DNA of 64,000 bases from Winogradskyella immobilis (GCF_021887715.1 NZ_JAIQXX010000001.1:124001-188000); one strand, 5' to 3'; positions 9,138-17,803 are shown, counted from the first letter of the stretch. Program-made: numbers and translations. Notes: generated by a model not told the origin, from the letters alone.

Positions 9138-9455
9138 ATGGCATTAGAAATAACAGACGCAACATTTGAAGAAGCAGTATTAAACAGTGACAAACCAGTA
9201 ATGGTTGATTTCTGGGCAGCTTGGTGTGGGCCATGTCGTATGGTTGGACCAATCATTGATGAAATTAGTACTGAATATGACGGTAAAGCTGTTGTAGGTA
9301 AAGTAGATGTTGATGCAAACCAAGAATTTGCAGCTAAATATGGTGTAAGAAATATACCTACAGTATTAGTGTTTCAAAATGGAGAGGTTGTAGGTCGTCA
9401 AGTAGGAGTTGCTCCTAAAAATGCTTATGCAGAAGCTTTAGACGCACTTTTATAG
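9138..9455 (+). CDS. trxA: thioredoxin
   Basis: 105 residues, cytoplasmic thiol-disulfide reductant. Active site WCGPC in VDFWAAWCGPCRMVGP, cis-proline in RNIPTVLVF, and no signal peptide. It has the length and ending (EALDALL) of classical thioredoxin. It follows dnaE by about 120 bases and has its own terminator, so it is likely monocistronic. It would supply electrons to the MsrA/MsrB enzymes encoded further along. Confidence 0.96.
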   Translation: MALEITDATFEEAVLNSDKPVMVDFWAAWCGPCRMVGPIIDEISTEYDGKAVVGKVDVDANQEFAAKYGVRNIPTVLVFQNGEVVGRQVGVAPKNAYAEALDALL

Positions 9456-9478
9456 TCAAAAACTCTAAAAGAAATGAT

Positions 9479-9509
9479 AAAAGGTTTGCCGTAATGGCAA
9501 ACCTTTTTT
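9479..9509 (+). terminator. trxA terminator
   Basis: aaggtttgcc-gtaat-ggcaaacctt followed by more T; a 10-bp perfect stem 24 bases after the trxA stop. Confidence 0.88.
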
Positions 9510-9543
9510 AGTTTACGCTAATAAATAAAACCACCGTCGGATA

Positions 9544-12129
9544 ATGCATTTTAAATCCTTGATTTCCATTAAATATTTATTGAGCACTTTTATAGTAGTT
9601 TGTATCTTGTCTTGTACTTCTGAAAAGAAGACAGAACTTGCGCTAGAAAAAGGAATTTCTCTAGAACTGGCCCAATATAGGAAACAGCAAGTTCAAAATA
9701 TTATATACAACCTTGATTTTAAAATCCCCGAGGATAAGCAGACTCCTATTGCATCGATTTTAAATTTAGAAGTCAATTTAACAGATTTAGAACAGCCTTT
9801 ATTTTTAGACTTTAATGTAGATAAATCACGTATACTTAGTGTTTCAGTTAATGGAAAATCAACTAAAATTAAACACGAAGAAGAACATGTAATTATAGAT
9901 CAAAATCATTTAAAAATAGGAGCTAATACTTTAGAGATTAATTTTAATGCAGGTGAGTTATCATTAAATAGAAATGATGATTATCTCTACACTTTATTTG
10001 TGCCAGATCGTGCAAGTACAGCGTTTCCTTGTTTTGATCAACCCGATTTAAAAGCAACGTATAAACTAAATATTACAGCACCAATTGGCTGGCAAGTACT
10101 TTGTGGCGCGCCAATAGAAACAAAGGCAGAAACAGCCGGATTAGCAACTTATAAGTACGAAGCTACAGATAAAATGAGCACCTATTTGTTTTCGTTTGTA
10201 GCTGGTGATTTTAAAGAAGATATTCAGCAATTAGGAGAATTAGAAATGAAGATGCTTCATCGTGAGACTAGTGAAGAAAAGATTGATGCAAGTACGGATG
10301 AGATTTTTAAATTGCACCATAATGCAGTTAATTTTTTAGAAGATTATACACAGCAAAAATTCCCGTTTAAAAAATTAGATTTTGCATGCATCCCAGGATT
10401 TCAATACGGAGGTATGGAGCATGTTGGAGCTATACAATACAGATCTACTTCATTGTTTTTAGATAATAATGCAACAGATAGTAGAAAATTAGGACGTTGT
10501 AAGCTTATTGCGCACGAAACTGCGCACATGTGGTTTGGTGATTTGGTGACTATGAAATGGTTTAATGATGTATGGATGAAAGAAGTCTTTGCCAATTTTA
10601 TGGCAGATAAGATTGCAAATCCAACATTTCCAGAGATCAATCATGCTTTGCAATTTATGACCACGCATTATCCAAGTGCCTATAGTGAAGACCGAACAAA
10701 AGGGGCAAATCCTATACGTCAAAAATTAGACAATTTAAAAAATGCAGGTACGCTTTATGGGCGTATTATCTATAACAAAGCTCCAATAATGATGCGTCAG
10801 TTAGAAGCCGTTATAGGAGAAGAAAAATTTAAAACGGGCATTCAAGAATATATAAAAACATTTGCAAATGGTAATGCGGATTGGAACGAACTCGTTAATA
10901 TTTTAGATAGTAAAACAGATGTTGATATGAAAGCATGGAGTGATGTTTGGGTGAATCAACCTGGGCGTCCTATTATAAATGGAGATGTAACCTATGCCAA
11001 TGGAAAAATTAGCAATTTTAAAATTAGTCAATCCGCAGAAAATGGCAGTGCTAATTTATGGACGCAATCTTTTGACATAGGCTTAATATATCCTAATGAA
11101 ACTAAAGTTATTTCTGTACAATTAAATGAAAAAGACACACATTTAAAAGAAGCTGAAGGTTTGCCAATACCTGAAACAATTATATACAATTATAATGGAT
11201 TTGGTTATGGTATTTTTCCAACAGACGCTAATAAAATAGAAAGCATTCCGGCGATAAAAAATGAAGTAGCGCGTGGTTATAGTTATATCAATTTATATGA
11301 AAATACACTTAGTGGAGCTATTCATCCAGATACAGCATTTAAAGTTTTGTCTAATGGATTTATTAATGAAGATGAAGAGCTAATAGCTAGTATGATTTCG
11401 GGTTATGCACGAGATATTTTTTGGAAGTATTTAAGTGAAAAAGAACGTTTAACTCATATCCTAAGTTTAGAATCGAGACTAAAGAACAGATTGCACGAGC
11501 AACTTTCTGTAGGAATGAAAAAGACGGTTTTTAATTTCTATAGAGGTTTAGCTTATTCCGATTCAGGAAAAGAGTTTTTATACCAGTTATGGTCTAAAAA
11601 GATTAGTATACCAAATTTAAAACTGAATGAGACGGATTATACAGGTATAGCAAGTTCACTAGCTATATTTGAGCATAAGGATAGTAAAGTTATTTTAGAA
11701 ACCGCTAAAAATGCAATTTCTAACCCAGATCGTAAAGCGCGTTTTGAATTTTTATTGCCGTCATTATCTTCTGATGAGGCAGAAAGAAATGCATTTATGC
11801 AAAGTTTATCAGATGCTAAATATCGCGAAAAAGAATCATGGGTATTAGCTGCTTTAGGAAATATTCATCATCCGTTACGTCAAACATCAGCACAGCAGCA
11901 TTTAAAAATGAGTTTAGAACTATTAGAAGAAATTCAGTTAACTGGAGATATCTTTTTTCCGAAGGGTTGGCTAAATAGTACTATTGGTAATTATAGTTCG
12001 CCTTATGCATATACTGTGTTAGAAACATTTTTAAATGAAAACCCAGATTTTAATCCAGTACTAAAAAATAAATTATTGCAGTCTGCAGATGGATTGTACC
12101 GTGCTAAAACTATAAATTTGGTAAAGTAA
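9544..12129 (+). CDS. M1 family aminopeptidase, lipoprotein
   Basis: 861-residue zinc aminopeptidase exported as a lipoprotein (lipobox ILSC near residue 23). The zinc site is HETAH (324-328) with the third ligand Glu347 exactly 18 residues after the second His, inside MKWFNDVWMKEVFANF. The exopeptidase motif that is usually GxMEN reads GGMEH here (289-293), so the final Asn is His. The N-terminal beta domain (residues 40-220) and the C-terminal helical domain fit M1 enzymes. The stop codon overlaps the start of the DUF58 gene by one base (TAATG), so the two are translationally coupled. Role: trimming of peptides at the cell envelope, inferred from the family. Confidence 0.9.
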   Translation: MHFKSLISIKYLLSTFIVVCILSCTSEKKTELALEKGISLELAQYRKQQVQNIIYNLDFKIPEDKQTPIASILNLEVNLTDLEQPLFLDFNVDKSRILSVSVNGKSTKIKHEEEHVIIDQNHLKIGANTLEINFNAGELSLNRNDDYLYTLFVPDRASTAFPCFDQPDLKATYKLNITAPIGWQVLCGAPIETKAETAGLATYKYEATDKMSTYLFSFVAGDFKEDIQQLGELEMKMLHRETSEEKIDASTDEIFKLHHNAVNFLEDYTQQKFPFKKLDFACIPGFQYGGMEHVGAIQYRSTSLFLDNNATDSRKLGRCKLIAHETAHMWFGDLVTMKWFNDVWMKEVFANFMADKIANPTFPEINHALQFMTTHYPSAYSEDRTKGANPIRQKLDNLKNAGTLYGRIIYNKAPIMMRQLEAVIGEEKFKTGIQEYIKTFANGNADWNELVNILDSKTDVDMKAWSDVWVNQPGRPIINGDVTYANGKISNFKISQSAENGSANLWTQSFDIGLIYPNETKVISVQLNEKDTHLKEAEGLPIPETIIYNYNGFGYGIFPTDANKIESIPAIKNEVARGYSYINLYENTLSGAIHPDTAFKVLSNGFINEDEELIASMISGYARDIFWKYLSEKERLTHILSLESRLKNRLHEQLSVGMKKTVFNFYRGLAYSDSGKEFLYQLWSKKISIPNLKLNETDYTGIASSLAIFEHKDSKVILETAKNAISNPDRKARFEFLLPSLSSDEAERNAFMQSLSDAKYREKESWVLAALGNIHHPLRQTSAQQHLKMSLELLEEIQLTGDIFFPKGWLNSTIGNYSSPYAYTVLETFLNENPDFNPVLKNKLLQSADGLYRAKTINLVK

Positions 12130-13058
12130 TGGATATACAAAACGAATTACATAAAGCATCAGGGTTTAAAAATTTAGAACTATTAGCCAAACAAGTGGTT
12201 GAAGGTTTTATAGCTGGTATGCATAAAAGTCCATTCCATGGGTTTTCTTCAGAATTTGCAGAGCATAAAATTTACAATCAAGGAGAAAGTACTAAGCATA
12301 TCGATTGGAAACTCTTTGCGCGTACAGATCGTTTGTATACTAAGCGTTATGATGAAGAAACCAATCTCAGATGCCATCTTATTTTAGATAATAGTAGTTC
12401 AATGCATTATCCAGAAACAAGTGGAACTAATATTGATAATTTAAATAAGGTAGCATTTTCCGCTTTGGCTTCGGCCTCTATAATGCATATTTTAAAAAAA
12501 CAGCGCGATGCTGTTGGCTTGAGTATATATAGCGATAATTACGATTTTTATTCACTTGAAAAAGGGAGCGAACGTCATCACCAAATGTTGTTAAGTCAAC
12601 TCAGCAATGCTGTAATATCAAAGCCTAAAGGAAAAACGACAGAAACGTATAGGTATTTGCATCAAATTGCAGAAAAAATGCATCGACGTTCATTAATATT
12701 TGTATTTACAGATATGTTTCAAACGGCTGAAGAAGATGAAAAACTGTTTGAAGCGCTTCGTCATTTAAAACATAATAAACACGAGGTGGTTTTATTTCAT
12801 GTATTTGATAAAGACAAAGAATTGACGTTTAATTTCGATAATCGTCCTAAACGATTCACAGATGTAGAAACTGGAGAAACTATAGATTTATATCCAGATA
12901 ATATTAAAGAGAATTACGAAGAAGCTGTAAAAACCTATTTTGATAATTTGAGATTAAAATGTGTACAGTACAGAATAAAGTATGTCGAGGCAGATATTAA
13001 TGCAGGCTTTAATACGGTATTGACAACATATATGATAGAGCGACAAAAATTTGTGTAG
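12129..13058 (+). CDS. DUF58 domain protein (VWA-like)
   Basis: 309 residues. HKIYNQGESTKHIDWKLFARTD and YTKRYDEETNL are the DUF58 signature, followed by a von Willebrand A-like fold with a MIDAS-type DNSSSMHY near residue 90 and VFTDMFQ further on. DUF58 proteins usually sit beside a MoxR ATPase; none is in this window, and instead the gene is coupled to an M1 aminopeptidase. No signal peptide or membrane segment is seen, so it is probably cytoplasmic. Function is not established for this branch. Confidence 0.85.
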   Translation: MDIQNELHKASGFKNLELLAKQVVEGFIAGMHKSPFHGFSSEFAEHKIYNQGESTKHIDWKLFARTDRLYTKRYDEETNLRCHLILDNSSSMHYPETSGTNIDNLNKVAFSALASASIMHILKKQRDAVGLSIYSDNYDFYSLEKGSERHHQMLLSQLSNAVISKPKGKTTETYRYLHQIAEKMHRRSLIFVFTDMFQTAEEDEKLFEALRHLKHNKHEVVLFHVFDKDKELTFNFDNRPKRFTDVETGETIDLYPDNIKENYEEAVKTYFDNLRLKCVQYRIKYVEADINAGFNTVLTTYMIERQKFV

Positions 13059-13085
13059 ATAAACACTATATTTTTATGTTTTTTG

Positions 13086-13116
13086 TTTGCTGAATTAAAA
13101 ATGCAATGTATATTTG
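13086..13116 (+). promoter_or_regulatory. tRNA-Asp promoter
   Basis: TTTG (13086-13089), 19 bases, TATATTTG (13109-13116): a full match to the Bacteroidota sigma-A promoter, 18 bases before the tRNA. Confidence 0.85.
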
Positions 13117-13134
13117 CCCTCGCAATTAAGCAAC

Positions 13135-13208
13135 GGTCTGGTAGTTCAGTTGGTTAGAATGTCGCCCTGTCACGGCGAAGGTCGCGGGTTCGAGTCCCGT
13201 CCAGACCG
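13135..13208 (+). tRNA. tRNA-Asp (GTC)
   Basis: 74 nt. Acceptor GGTCTGG pairs with CCAGACC and leaves discriminator G; anticodon loop CCTGTCACG gives anticodon GTC; T-arm GCGGGTTCGAGTCCCGT is normal. The CCA end is not encoded. Confidence 0.97.
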
Positions 13209-13218
13209 CTAAAATTGC

Positions 13219-13248
13219 AAAAGCTTCAATTTTTTTGAAGCTTTTTTT
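13219..13248 (+). terminator. tRNA-Asp terminator
   Basis: aaaagcttcaa / ttgaagctttt around a short T loop, followed by a T-run. Confidence 0.85.
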
Positions 13249-13630
13249 AGCAATACAAAGATGTTGTGTTGTTCCAAGAGTAATCTTGGAGTAGTTGTAA
13301 GATTTCCAATAAATTTGGAAACTTGCCGATGAAAGGCTTTCCTTTTTTCTCTCGATAACTATCGGGAATAAGAAAATCGGGATGCTTTTTTTGTTTTGTA
13401 GAAGTTTATAATAACCATTGTGTTGAGTAATTCTTTGTAATGTTTCTTTTTAGTGATCCTTACTAGCTCTAGCTTCTATGGATTTACTTTATGTTTCATT
13501 AAACGTGTTACTCAATGCTATATATTATTAAGACACCGTTTTTTAATAAAAGTCACTAATTATATTACAATGATGTAAAATTAGGTTGTTTTTATACTGT
13601 TTTTTTGTAAGGCATATCTCAATAAAAGCG
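13249..13630. other. intergenic region with small hairpins, no gene seen
   Basis: No open frame of interest. It holds two short hairpins (ccaaga-gtaa-tcttgg near 13276 and tttccaa-taaat-ttggaaa near 13303) and, at 13350-13367, tctcgataactatcggga, which is 16/18 identical to the perfect palindrome at 48211-48228. This looks like decayed repeat DNA. Confidence 0.5.
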
Positions 13631-13698
13631 TTTTATCGATAAAATAATACATTTAATCGATAATTGTTTGTTGGCTGATTTTTAATCCTATATATTTG
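13631..13698 (+). promoter_or_regulatory. paired ATCGAT palindromes and promoter ahead of the peptide gene
   Basis: TTTTATCGATAAAA (13631-13644) is a perfect 14-bp palindrome. A second ATCGAT site (TTAATCGATAATT, about 13653-13665) lies 21 bases further, centre to centre. Just after it come TTTG (13667-13670), 20 bases, and TATATTTG (13691-13698), a good promoter. Two sites two helical turns apart and directly upstream of the -33 box suggest binding of an activator. Confidence 0.6.
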
Positions 13699-13758
13699 AG
13701 GTTCTTAAATAAGCCCCAAAATCACTTATTCAAGAAAATTTTAATCCATTTTACTTTC

Positions 13759-13803
13759 AAAACACAATTTTGTGTTTTAAAAACGTCCCTCGTTTTTTTT
13801 AGT
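13759..13803 (+). promoter_or_regulatory. leader palindrome and terminator-like hairpin
   Basis: The leader of the peptide gene contains aaaacacaa-tt-ttgtgtttt (13759-13778) followed at once by aaaaacg-tccct-cgttttt and more T, shaped like a weak intrinsic terminator. It could be an attenuator; only the hairpins are seen. Confidence 0.4.
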
Positions 13804-13919
13804 ATAAATTTTAGGTTTTACCTAAGATAGTTAATAATCCATTCCCTTCCCTCAACGTCATCGTTTGTATGGCACATTTATTAATTGACTATTGTTTTAA
13901 CCCTAAAAATAGAATACTT

Positions 13920-14093
13920 ATGAAAGCTTTAAAAATTACATTATTACTAGCAGCTGTATTATTGTTAACCGTATCTGGTGTACAATCTAAAGAAGCCATT
14001 GCTCAAGATGAGAATACGACAATTAAAAAATCACATAATAAAAGCTTGTTAGCTATTGATAGAAAATTGACTAAATTAAAAGGCGCTGCATAA
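13920..14093 (+). CDS. small predicted secreted peptide, function unknown
   Basis: 57 residues beginning MKALKITLLLAAVLLLTVSG: a strong Sec signal peptide, with a probable cleavage after AIA in SKEAIAQDEN. The mature peptide would be about 29 residues, basic at its end (HNKSLLAIDRKLTKLKGAA). An ATG 51 bases upstream is also in frame, but it would place non-hydrophobic residues before the signal peptide, so the ATG at 13920 is preferred. The gene has its own long regulatory leader and its own terminator, and it stands directly ahead of a sensor kinase. It could be a secreted signal, a toxin-like or envelope peptide; this is inference from size and place only. Confidence 0.55.
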   Translation: MKALKITLLLAAVLLLTVSGVQSKEAIAQDENTTIKKSHNKSLLAIDRKLTKLKGAA

Positions 14094-14121
14094 ATAACTT
14101 ATATAATTTAATAAAATATTA

Positions 14122-14147
14122 GCTCTTATTTACTTAAGAGCTTTTTC
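14122..14147 (+). terminator. terminator after the peptide gene
   Basis: agctctta-tttact-taagagct, a perfect 8-bp stem, followed by tttttc. Confidence 0.8.
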
Positions 14148-14199
14148 TGTTGAAAGCATTTTATTATATTGGAATCTGTATAAATTATAGAATCCGATT

Positions 14200-16224
14200 T
14201 TGAATAAGATTCCTTTTATTATTATTTCATTCTTACTTTTAAATGTATGTAAAAGTCAAGAAAAATCTAAACAACTTGATTCTATATATAGTTTCATAGA
14301 GTTATCTAAAAACTCAGATTATAGTATAGAAGAAAGGCTTAAATATGCTATTAGTTCTTCTTCAATTGCTACTTCAGTTAATAATGATTCAATCCTTTTG
14401 CTTACTAATAGGAACTTAGCTTTTCTATATTTAAATGCTGAAAAATATGAAAAGTATGTTAGAATGAATAGATCTAATTTGAATCTGGCATATAAATTGA
14501 AAGATACTTCGGCAATTACTGTAGCTTCAGGTAATTTAGGCTCTTATTATAAGTTTATTAGACAAAACGACAGCTCTTATTTTTTTTATTTAAATTCTTT
14601 GAAGTATCTGAAATCTAACGAAATTACAGAGAAAAGAGGTACTGCATTTCATATTATTGCTGAAATAAAAGAAGAAGAAAGAGATTTTACTGGAGCTGAA
14701 GAAGATGCTATAAAAGCTGTTAGGATATTTGAACAACTACCAGAAAATGAAGATAATCTTTACAATTTATGGAGTGTGTACAATTTGTTAGGGATTATAT
14801 CTAGAGAACTTAAGAATTTTGAAGAATCAATTGAATTTAATGATAGAGCTATTGATTTTGCAAAGCAAATGGAAGATGGATTTTATAATGAAATTTATAC
14901 TATAAATAATAAGGCATATGTATATAGGCAAATGGGTAATTATAAAGTTGCAGTAGACTTATATAATAGTTTATTGCCTCTTAGACCTAAATACGAGGAG
15001 TATGATCCTTCTTTTTATGCCATCATTATAGCTAATATAGCCGATACTAGAATTGAATCGGGTGATACAAATTATAATGAGATAGGTGATATATTTAGAG
15101 AAGCATATAAGATAAGTGAAGATTTGGATGACGAATATGCTAAAATGAGTGTTGATGTAGTTTTATCTAAGTTCTATCTAATATTAGAGCAAAAAGATTT
15201 GGCGCATAAACATGCTAAAGAAGCTTATGATTTAGGGAAGAAATTGTCGGAGAATGAAGCGGTTTTAGAATCTCTTCTTTTATTATCAAAAATTGAAGCA
15301 GGTGAACTGGGAAAAGCACATTTAAATGAACATATAAAGCTTACAGATAGCCTATTGCAAGTAGAACGAGCTGTAAGAAATAAATATGCACGTATAGAGT
15401 TAGAAACCGACCAGATAGAAAAAGAGAATAAACAAATCTCTAAAGAAAACCGTTATCTCTTAATTTTATCAGGCGCATTATTACTGCTTGGGCTCTTAAC
15501 TTATGTAGTCATTACCCAACGTGCTAAAAACAGGCAATTACGTTTAGTGCAAGCGCAACAAGAAGCCAATGAAGAGATTTATAACTTAATGCTTAATCAA
15601 CAAGACAAAGTAGAAGAAGCAAGAGCTCAAGAAAAAATAAGAGTATCAAAAGAGTTGCATGATGGCGTTTTAGGCCGTCTGTTTGGCACGCGTCTTAGTT
15701 TAGATAGTCTCAATTTTGTAGAAGGCAAAGAAGCCATACAAAATAGAGCCAATTATATTGGGCAACTAAAAACCATAGAAGAAGACATCCGTAAAATTTC
15801 GCATGAGATGAATGCCGATTTTGTATCGGGTTCTGGTTTTATGGATATTGTTTCAGAACTTATTGAAAACCAAACTAAAGCTTATGGTTTAACGTACAAT
15901 TTTAATTATACCGACGATATAAATTGGGATATGGTAACTAATAAAACCAAGATTAATAGTTATAGAATTGTACAAGAGTCGATGCAAAATATTTATAAAC
16001 ATGCAGAAGCAAAACATATAAATATTAGCTTTTTACTTAAAAATAATGTAATTTGCTTATACATTGCTGATGACGGAAAAGGCTTTGATACCTCAAAAGG
16101 AAAAAAAGGTATTGGACTTAAAAACATGACATCTAGAGTTGCAGATATTGACGGTAAAATAGAATTTGCATCTCAAGTAAATAAAGGCACAGAAGTTAAA
16201 GTTAAGATTCCCTATATCACTTAA
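14200..16224 (+). CDS. TPR-containing sensor histidine kinase (HisKA_3 type)
   Basis: 674 residues from a TTG start (no ATG fits). A signal peptide (to about residue 19, ending CKSQ) is followed by TPR-like helical repeats to about 385 in the periplasm, one membrane segment (about 419-439, LLILSGALLLLGLLTYVVI), a coiled coil, and the kinase. The phospho-acceptor is His487 in KELHDGVLGRLFG, the NarL-class HisKA_3 box; the ATPase domain shows QESMQNIYKHA, DDGKGFD and GIGLKNM. It is followed 89 bases later by its response regulator. The periplasmic TPR region probably senses a protein or peptide; the small secreted peptide encoded just upstream is one candidate ligand. Confidence 0.9.
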   Translation: MNKIPFIIISFLLLNVCKSQEKSKQLDSIYSFIELSKNSDYSIEERLKYAISSSSIATSVNNDSILLLTNRNLAFLYLNAEKYEKYVRMNRSNLNLAYKLKDTSAITVASGNLGSYYKFIRQNDSSYFFYLNSLKYLKSNEITEKRGTAFHIIAEIKEEERDFTGAEEDAIKAVRIFEQLPENEDNLYNLWSVYNLLGIISRELKNFEESIEFNDRAIDFAKQMEDGFYNEIYTINNKAYVYRQMGNYKVAVDLYNSLLPLRPKYEEYDPSFYAIIIANIADTRIESGDTNYNEIGDIFREAYKISEDLDDEYAKMSVDVVLSKFYLILEQKDLAHKHAKEAYDLGKKLSENEAVLESLLLLSKIEAGELGKAHLNEHIKLTDSLLQVERAVRNKYARIELETDQIEKENKQISKENRYLLILSGALLLLGLLTYVVITQRAKNRQLRLVQAQQEANEEIYNLMLNQQDKVEEARAQEKIRVSKELHDGVLGRLFGTRLSLDSLNFVEGKEAIQNRANYIGQLKTIEEDIRKISHEMNADFVSGSGFMDIVSELIENQTKAYGLTYNFNYTDDINWDMVTNKTKINSYRIVQESMQNIYKHAEAKHINISFLLKNNVICLYIADDGKGFDTSKGKKGIGLKNMTSRVADIDGKIEFASQVNKGTEVKVKIPYIT

Positions 16225-16313
16225 CACTGAAATGCGCAGTATAGATAATTTAATAGCAAAAGAAATTCTATTTGCAAATTCCGTGTGACCCTATATAATA
16301 AATTTATAGACGC

Positions 16314-16982
16314 ATGAAACATTTAAACATTTTAATGGTTGATGATCACCCTATAATCATCGAAGGTTACCAAAACGTACTTATGGCTACTAAAGATGAG
16401 GATCAAACCTTGCTTATAGATACAGCCAATGACTGCGATATGGCGCAAATAATGATTACTAGAGCTGCTAAAACTACACCGTACGATGTTTGTTTTTTTG
16501 ATATTAGTTTACCAGGTTCTGAAGATGGTAGATATGCTTCTGGTGAAGACTTAGCAATGCTTGCTAAAAAACTTCTTCCGGAGGCTAAGATTATTATATT
16601 AACCATGTTTAATGAAACCTTTCGTATACATAATATTATTAAAGAGATTAATCCGGATGGCTTTTTAATAAAAAGCGATTTAACTTCTATGGAACTTGCA
16701 GATGCGTTTCAACAGATTTTAAAATCTCCACCATACTATAGTAGTACGGTTAATAATTATGTAAAAAAGACAATTACTAGCGAAATATATGTAGACGATA
16801 TCAATCGTAAAATACTTCATTTATTATCTCAAGGAATTAAAACACGTAGTCTTTTAGAATATATTCCACTATCGATGAGTGCCATAGAAAAACGTAAAAA
16901 ACAACTCAAAATTTTGTTTTCTGTATACGACGGCAAAGACGAAACTTTATTACACGAAGCTAAAGAAAAAGGATTTTTATAG
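16314..16982 (+). CDS. response regulator, partner of the kinase at 14200
   Basis: 222 residues. The receiver domain has the acidic pair in MVDDHP, phospho-acceptor Asp63 in CFFDISLPG, a Thr in ILTMF and Lys in LIKSD. The C-terminal part (about 155-222) is in the place of a LuxR/NarL helix-turn-helix, but ILHLLSQGIKTRSLLEYIPL and SMSAIEKRKKQLK is a weak match to the usual signature, so DNA binding is likely but with an unusual recognition helix. The receiver has an insertion between Asp63 and the Thr (SEDGRYASGED). Targets are unknown. Confidence 0.85.
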   Translation: MKHLNILMVDDHPIIIEGYQNVLMATKDEDQTLLIDTANDCDMAQIMITRAAKTTPYDVCFFDISLPGSEDGRYASGEDLAMLAKKLLPEAKIIILTMFNETFRIHNIIKEINPDGFLIKSDLTSMELADAFQQILKSPPYYSSTVNNYVKKTITSEIYVDDINRKILHLLSQGIKTRSLLEYIPLSMSAIEKRKKQLKILFSVYDGKDETLLHEAKEKGFL

Positions 16983-17034
16983 TTTTTTAACCTAAAGCAT
17001 AACTTGTTGTAGCTACTGTTATTTCTACAAACTA

Positions 17035-17067
17035 CGGTTTTTCCGCATCAAGTTTGCGGTTTTTCCG
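17035..17067. repeat. two direct copies of cggtttttccg
   Basis: cggtttttccg occurs at 17035-17045 and 17057-17067, 22 bases apart, and ccgca-tcaagtt-tgcgg between them can form a hairpin. Located after the response regulator gene; role unknown. Confidence 0.4.
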
Positions 17068-17157
17068 TAACTAAAAAATAAAAAGGATGCATACATTTAC
17101 CACAATCAACAATAATTGATTAATCCCTTTACAATTTGTTGAATTAATAGCAAGTTA

Positions 17158-17199
17158 AACCTAATAGATGACCGACCGAAAAGATTCTATTAGGTTTTT
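17158..17199 (+). terminator. terminator downstream of the response regulator
   Basis: aacctaataga ... tctattaggtt with a 16-base loop, then a T-run. It points away from the kinase/regulator pair and stands just before the stop of the convergent DUF456 gene. Confidence 0.65.
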
Positions 17200-17203
17200 T
17201 TGT

Positions 17204-17701
17204 TTACCACCATGGTCCAGTATGTGTGCCGAGTTTTGTTATAAAGAATCCAAAATATACTATAGCAACTATAAACTTTAAAAATGTAGATGTAATAAAC
17301 CCTAAGAAAGAACCAAAAGCAGCTTTTGATGCTCTGTTTACATCTTCCTTGTGGAGCATTTCGCCTATAAAAGCACCAACAAAAGGACCGATAATGATGC
17401 CAAATGGTATCGGTGATATTAGCCCAATAACTAAACCAAGAGTTGTGCCAACCATTCCTGATTTGCTTCCGCCAAAACGTTTAGTGCCAATAGCAGGAAT
17501 AACATAATCTAGCAACCATATAAAAATAGCAAAGATTAATGTTGTAAAAATAAGTGTTTTTGAGAGCTCTATGCCATTTGTAAAATGTAAGACTAAAAGC
17601 CCAACCCAACTCGTTAACGGACCAGGTAAAACAGGAAGAAAACTACCTACTAGGCCTAAAACCATTAAAAACAGTGAAATAATCACTAAAAAAATATCCA
17701 T
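17204..17701 (-). CDS. DUF456 family membrane protein
   Basis: 165 residues, almost wholly membrane: four to five hydrophobic segments, with the DUF456 features GSFLPVLPGPLTSWVGLL near the N-terminus and a Gly-rich GLVIGLISPIPFGIIIGPFVGAF in the middle. Family members are small inner-membrane proteins with glycine-zipper-like repeats and no established function. It is convergent with the response regulator gene and divergent from the BlaI gene downstream. Confidence 0.88.
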   Translation of the reverse strand: MDIFLVIISLFLMVLGLVGSFLPVLPGPLTSWVGLLVLHFTNGIELSKTLIFTTLIFAIFIWLLDYVIPAIGTKRFGGSKSGMVGTTLGLVIGLISPIPFGIIIGPFVGAFIGEMLHKEDVNRASKAAFGSFLGFITSTFLKFIVAIVYFGFFITKLGTHTGPWW

Positions 17702-17761
17702 AATACTAACTACTTAATTTAACTATTGGACGCAATCTGAAACACATTGTTACAATTTTTT

Positions 17762-17803
17762 AAACTAAAAACTTAGTTTAAACTAAAATTTTAGTTATAT
17801 TTG
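17762..17803 (+). promoter_or_regulatory. double BlaI-type operator and promoter
   Basis: aaactaa-aaac-ttagttt (17762-17779) and the perfect palindrome aactaaaattttagtt (17781-17796) stand side by side, and TATATTTG (17796-17803), a -7 box, begins on the last base of the second. A repressor bound here would block the promoter of the BlaI/M56 pair. The half-site ACTAA differs from that of the second BlaI locus (TACA/TGTA). Confidence 0.7.

Noticed and set aside
9071-9256. Open frame on the minus strand over the start of trxA
   Set aside because: Shadow of the thioredoxin gene; no own signals and the real gene explains the codon pattern.
17226-17507. 93-residue open frame on the plus strand
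   Set aside because: Lies wholly inside the DUF456 gene on the other strand, whose family match is clear.
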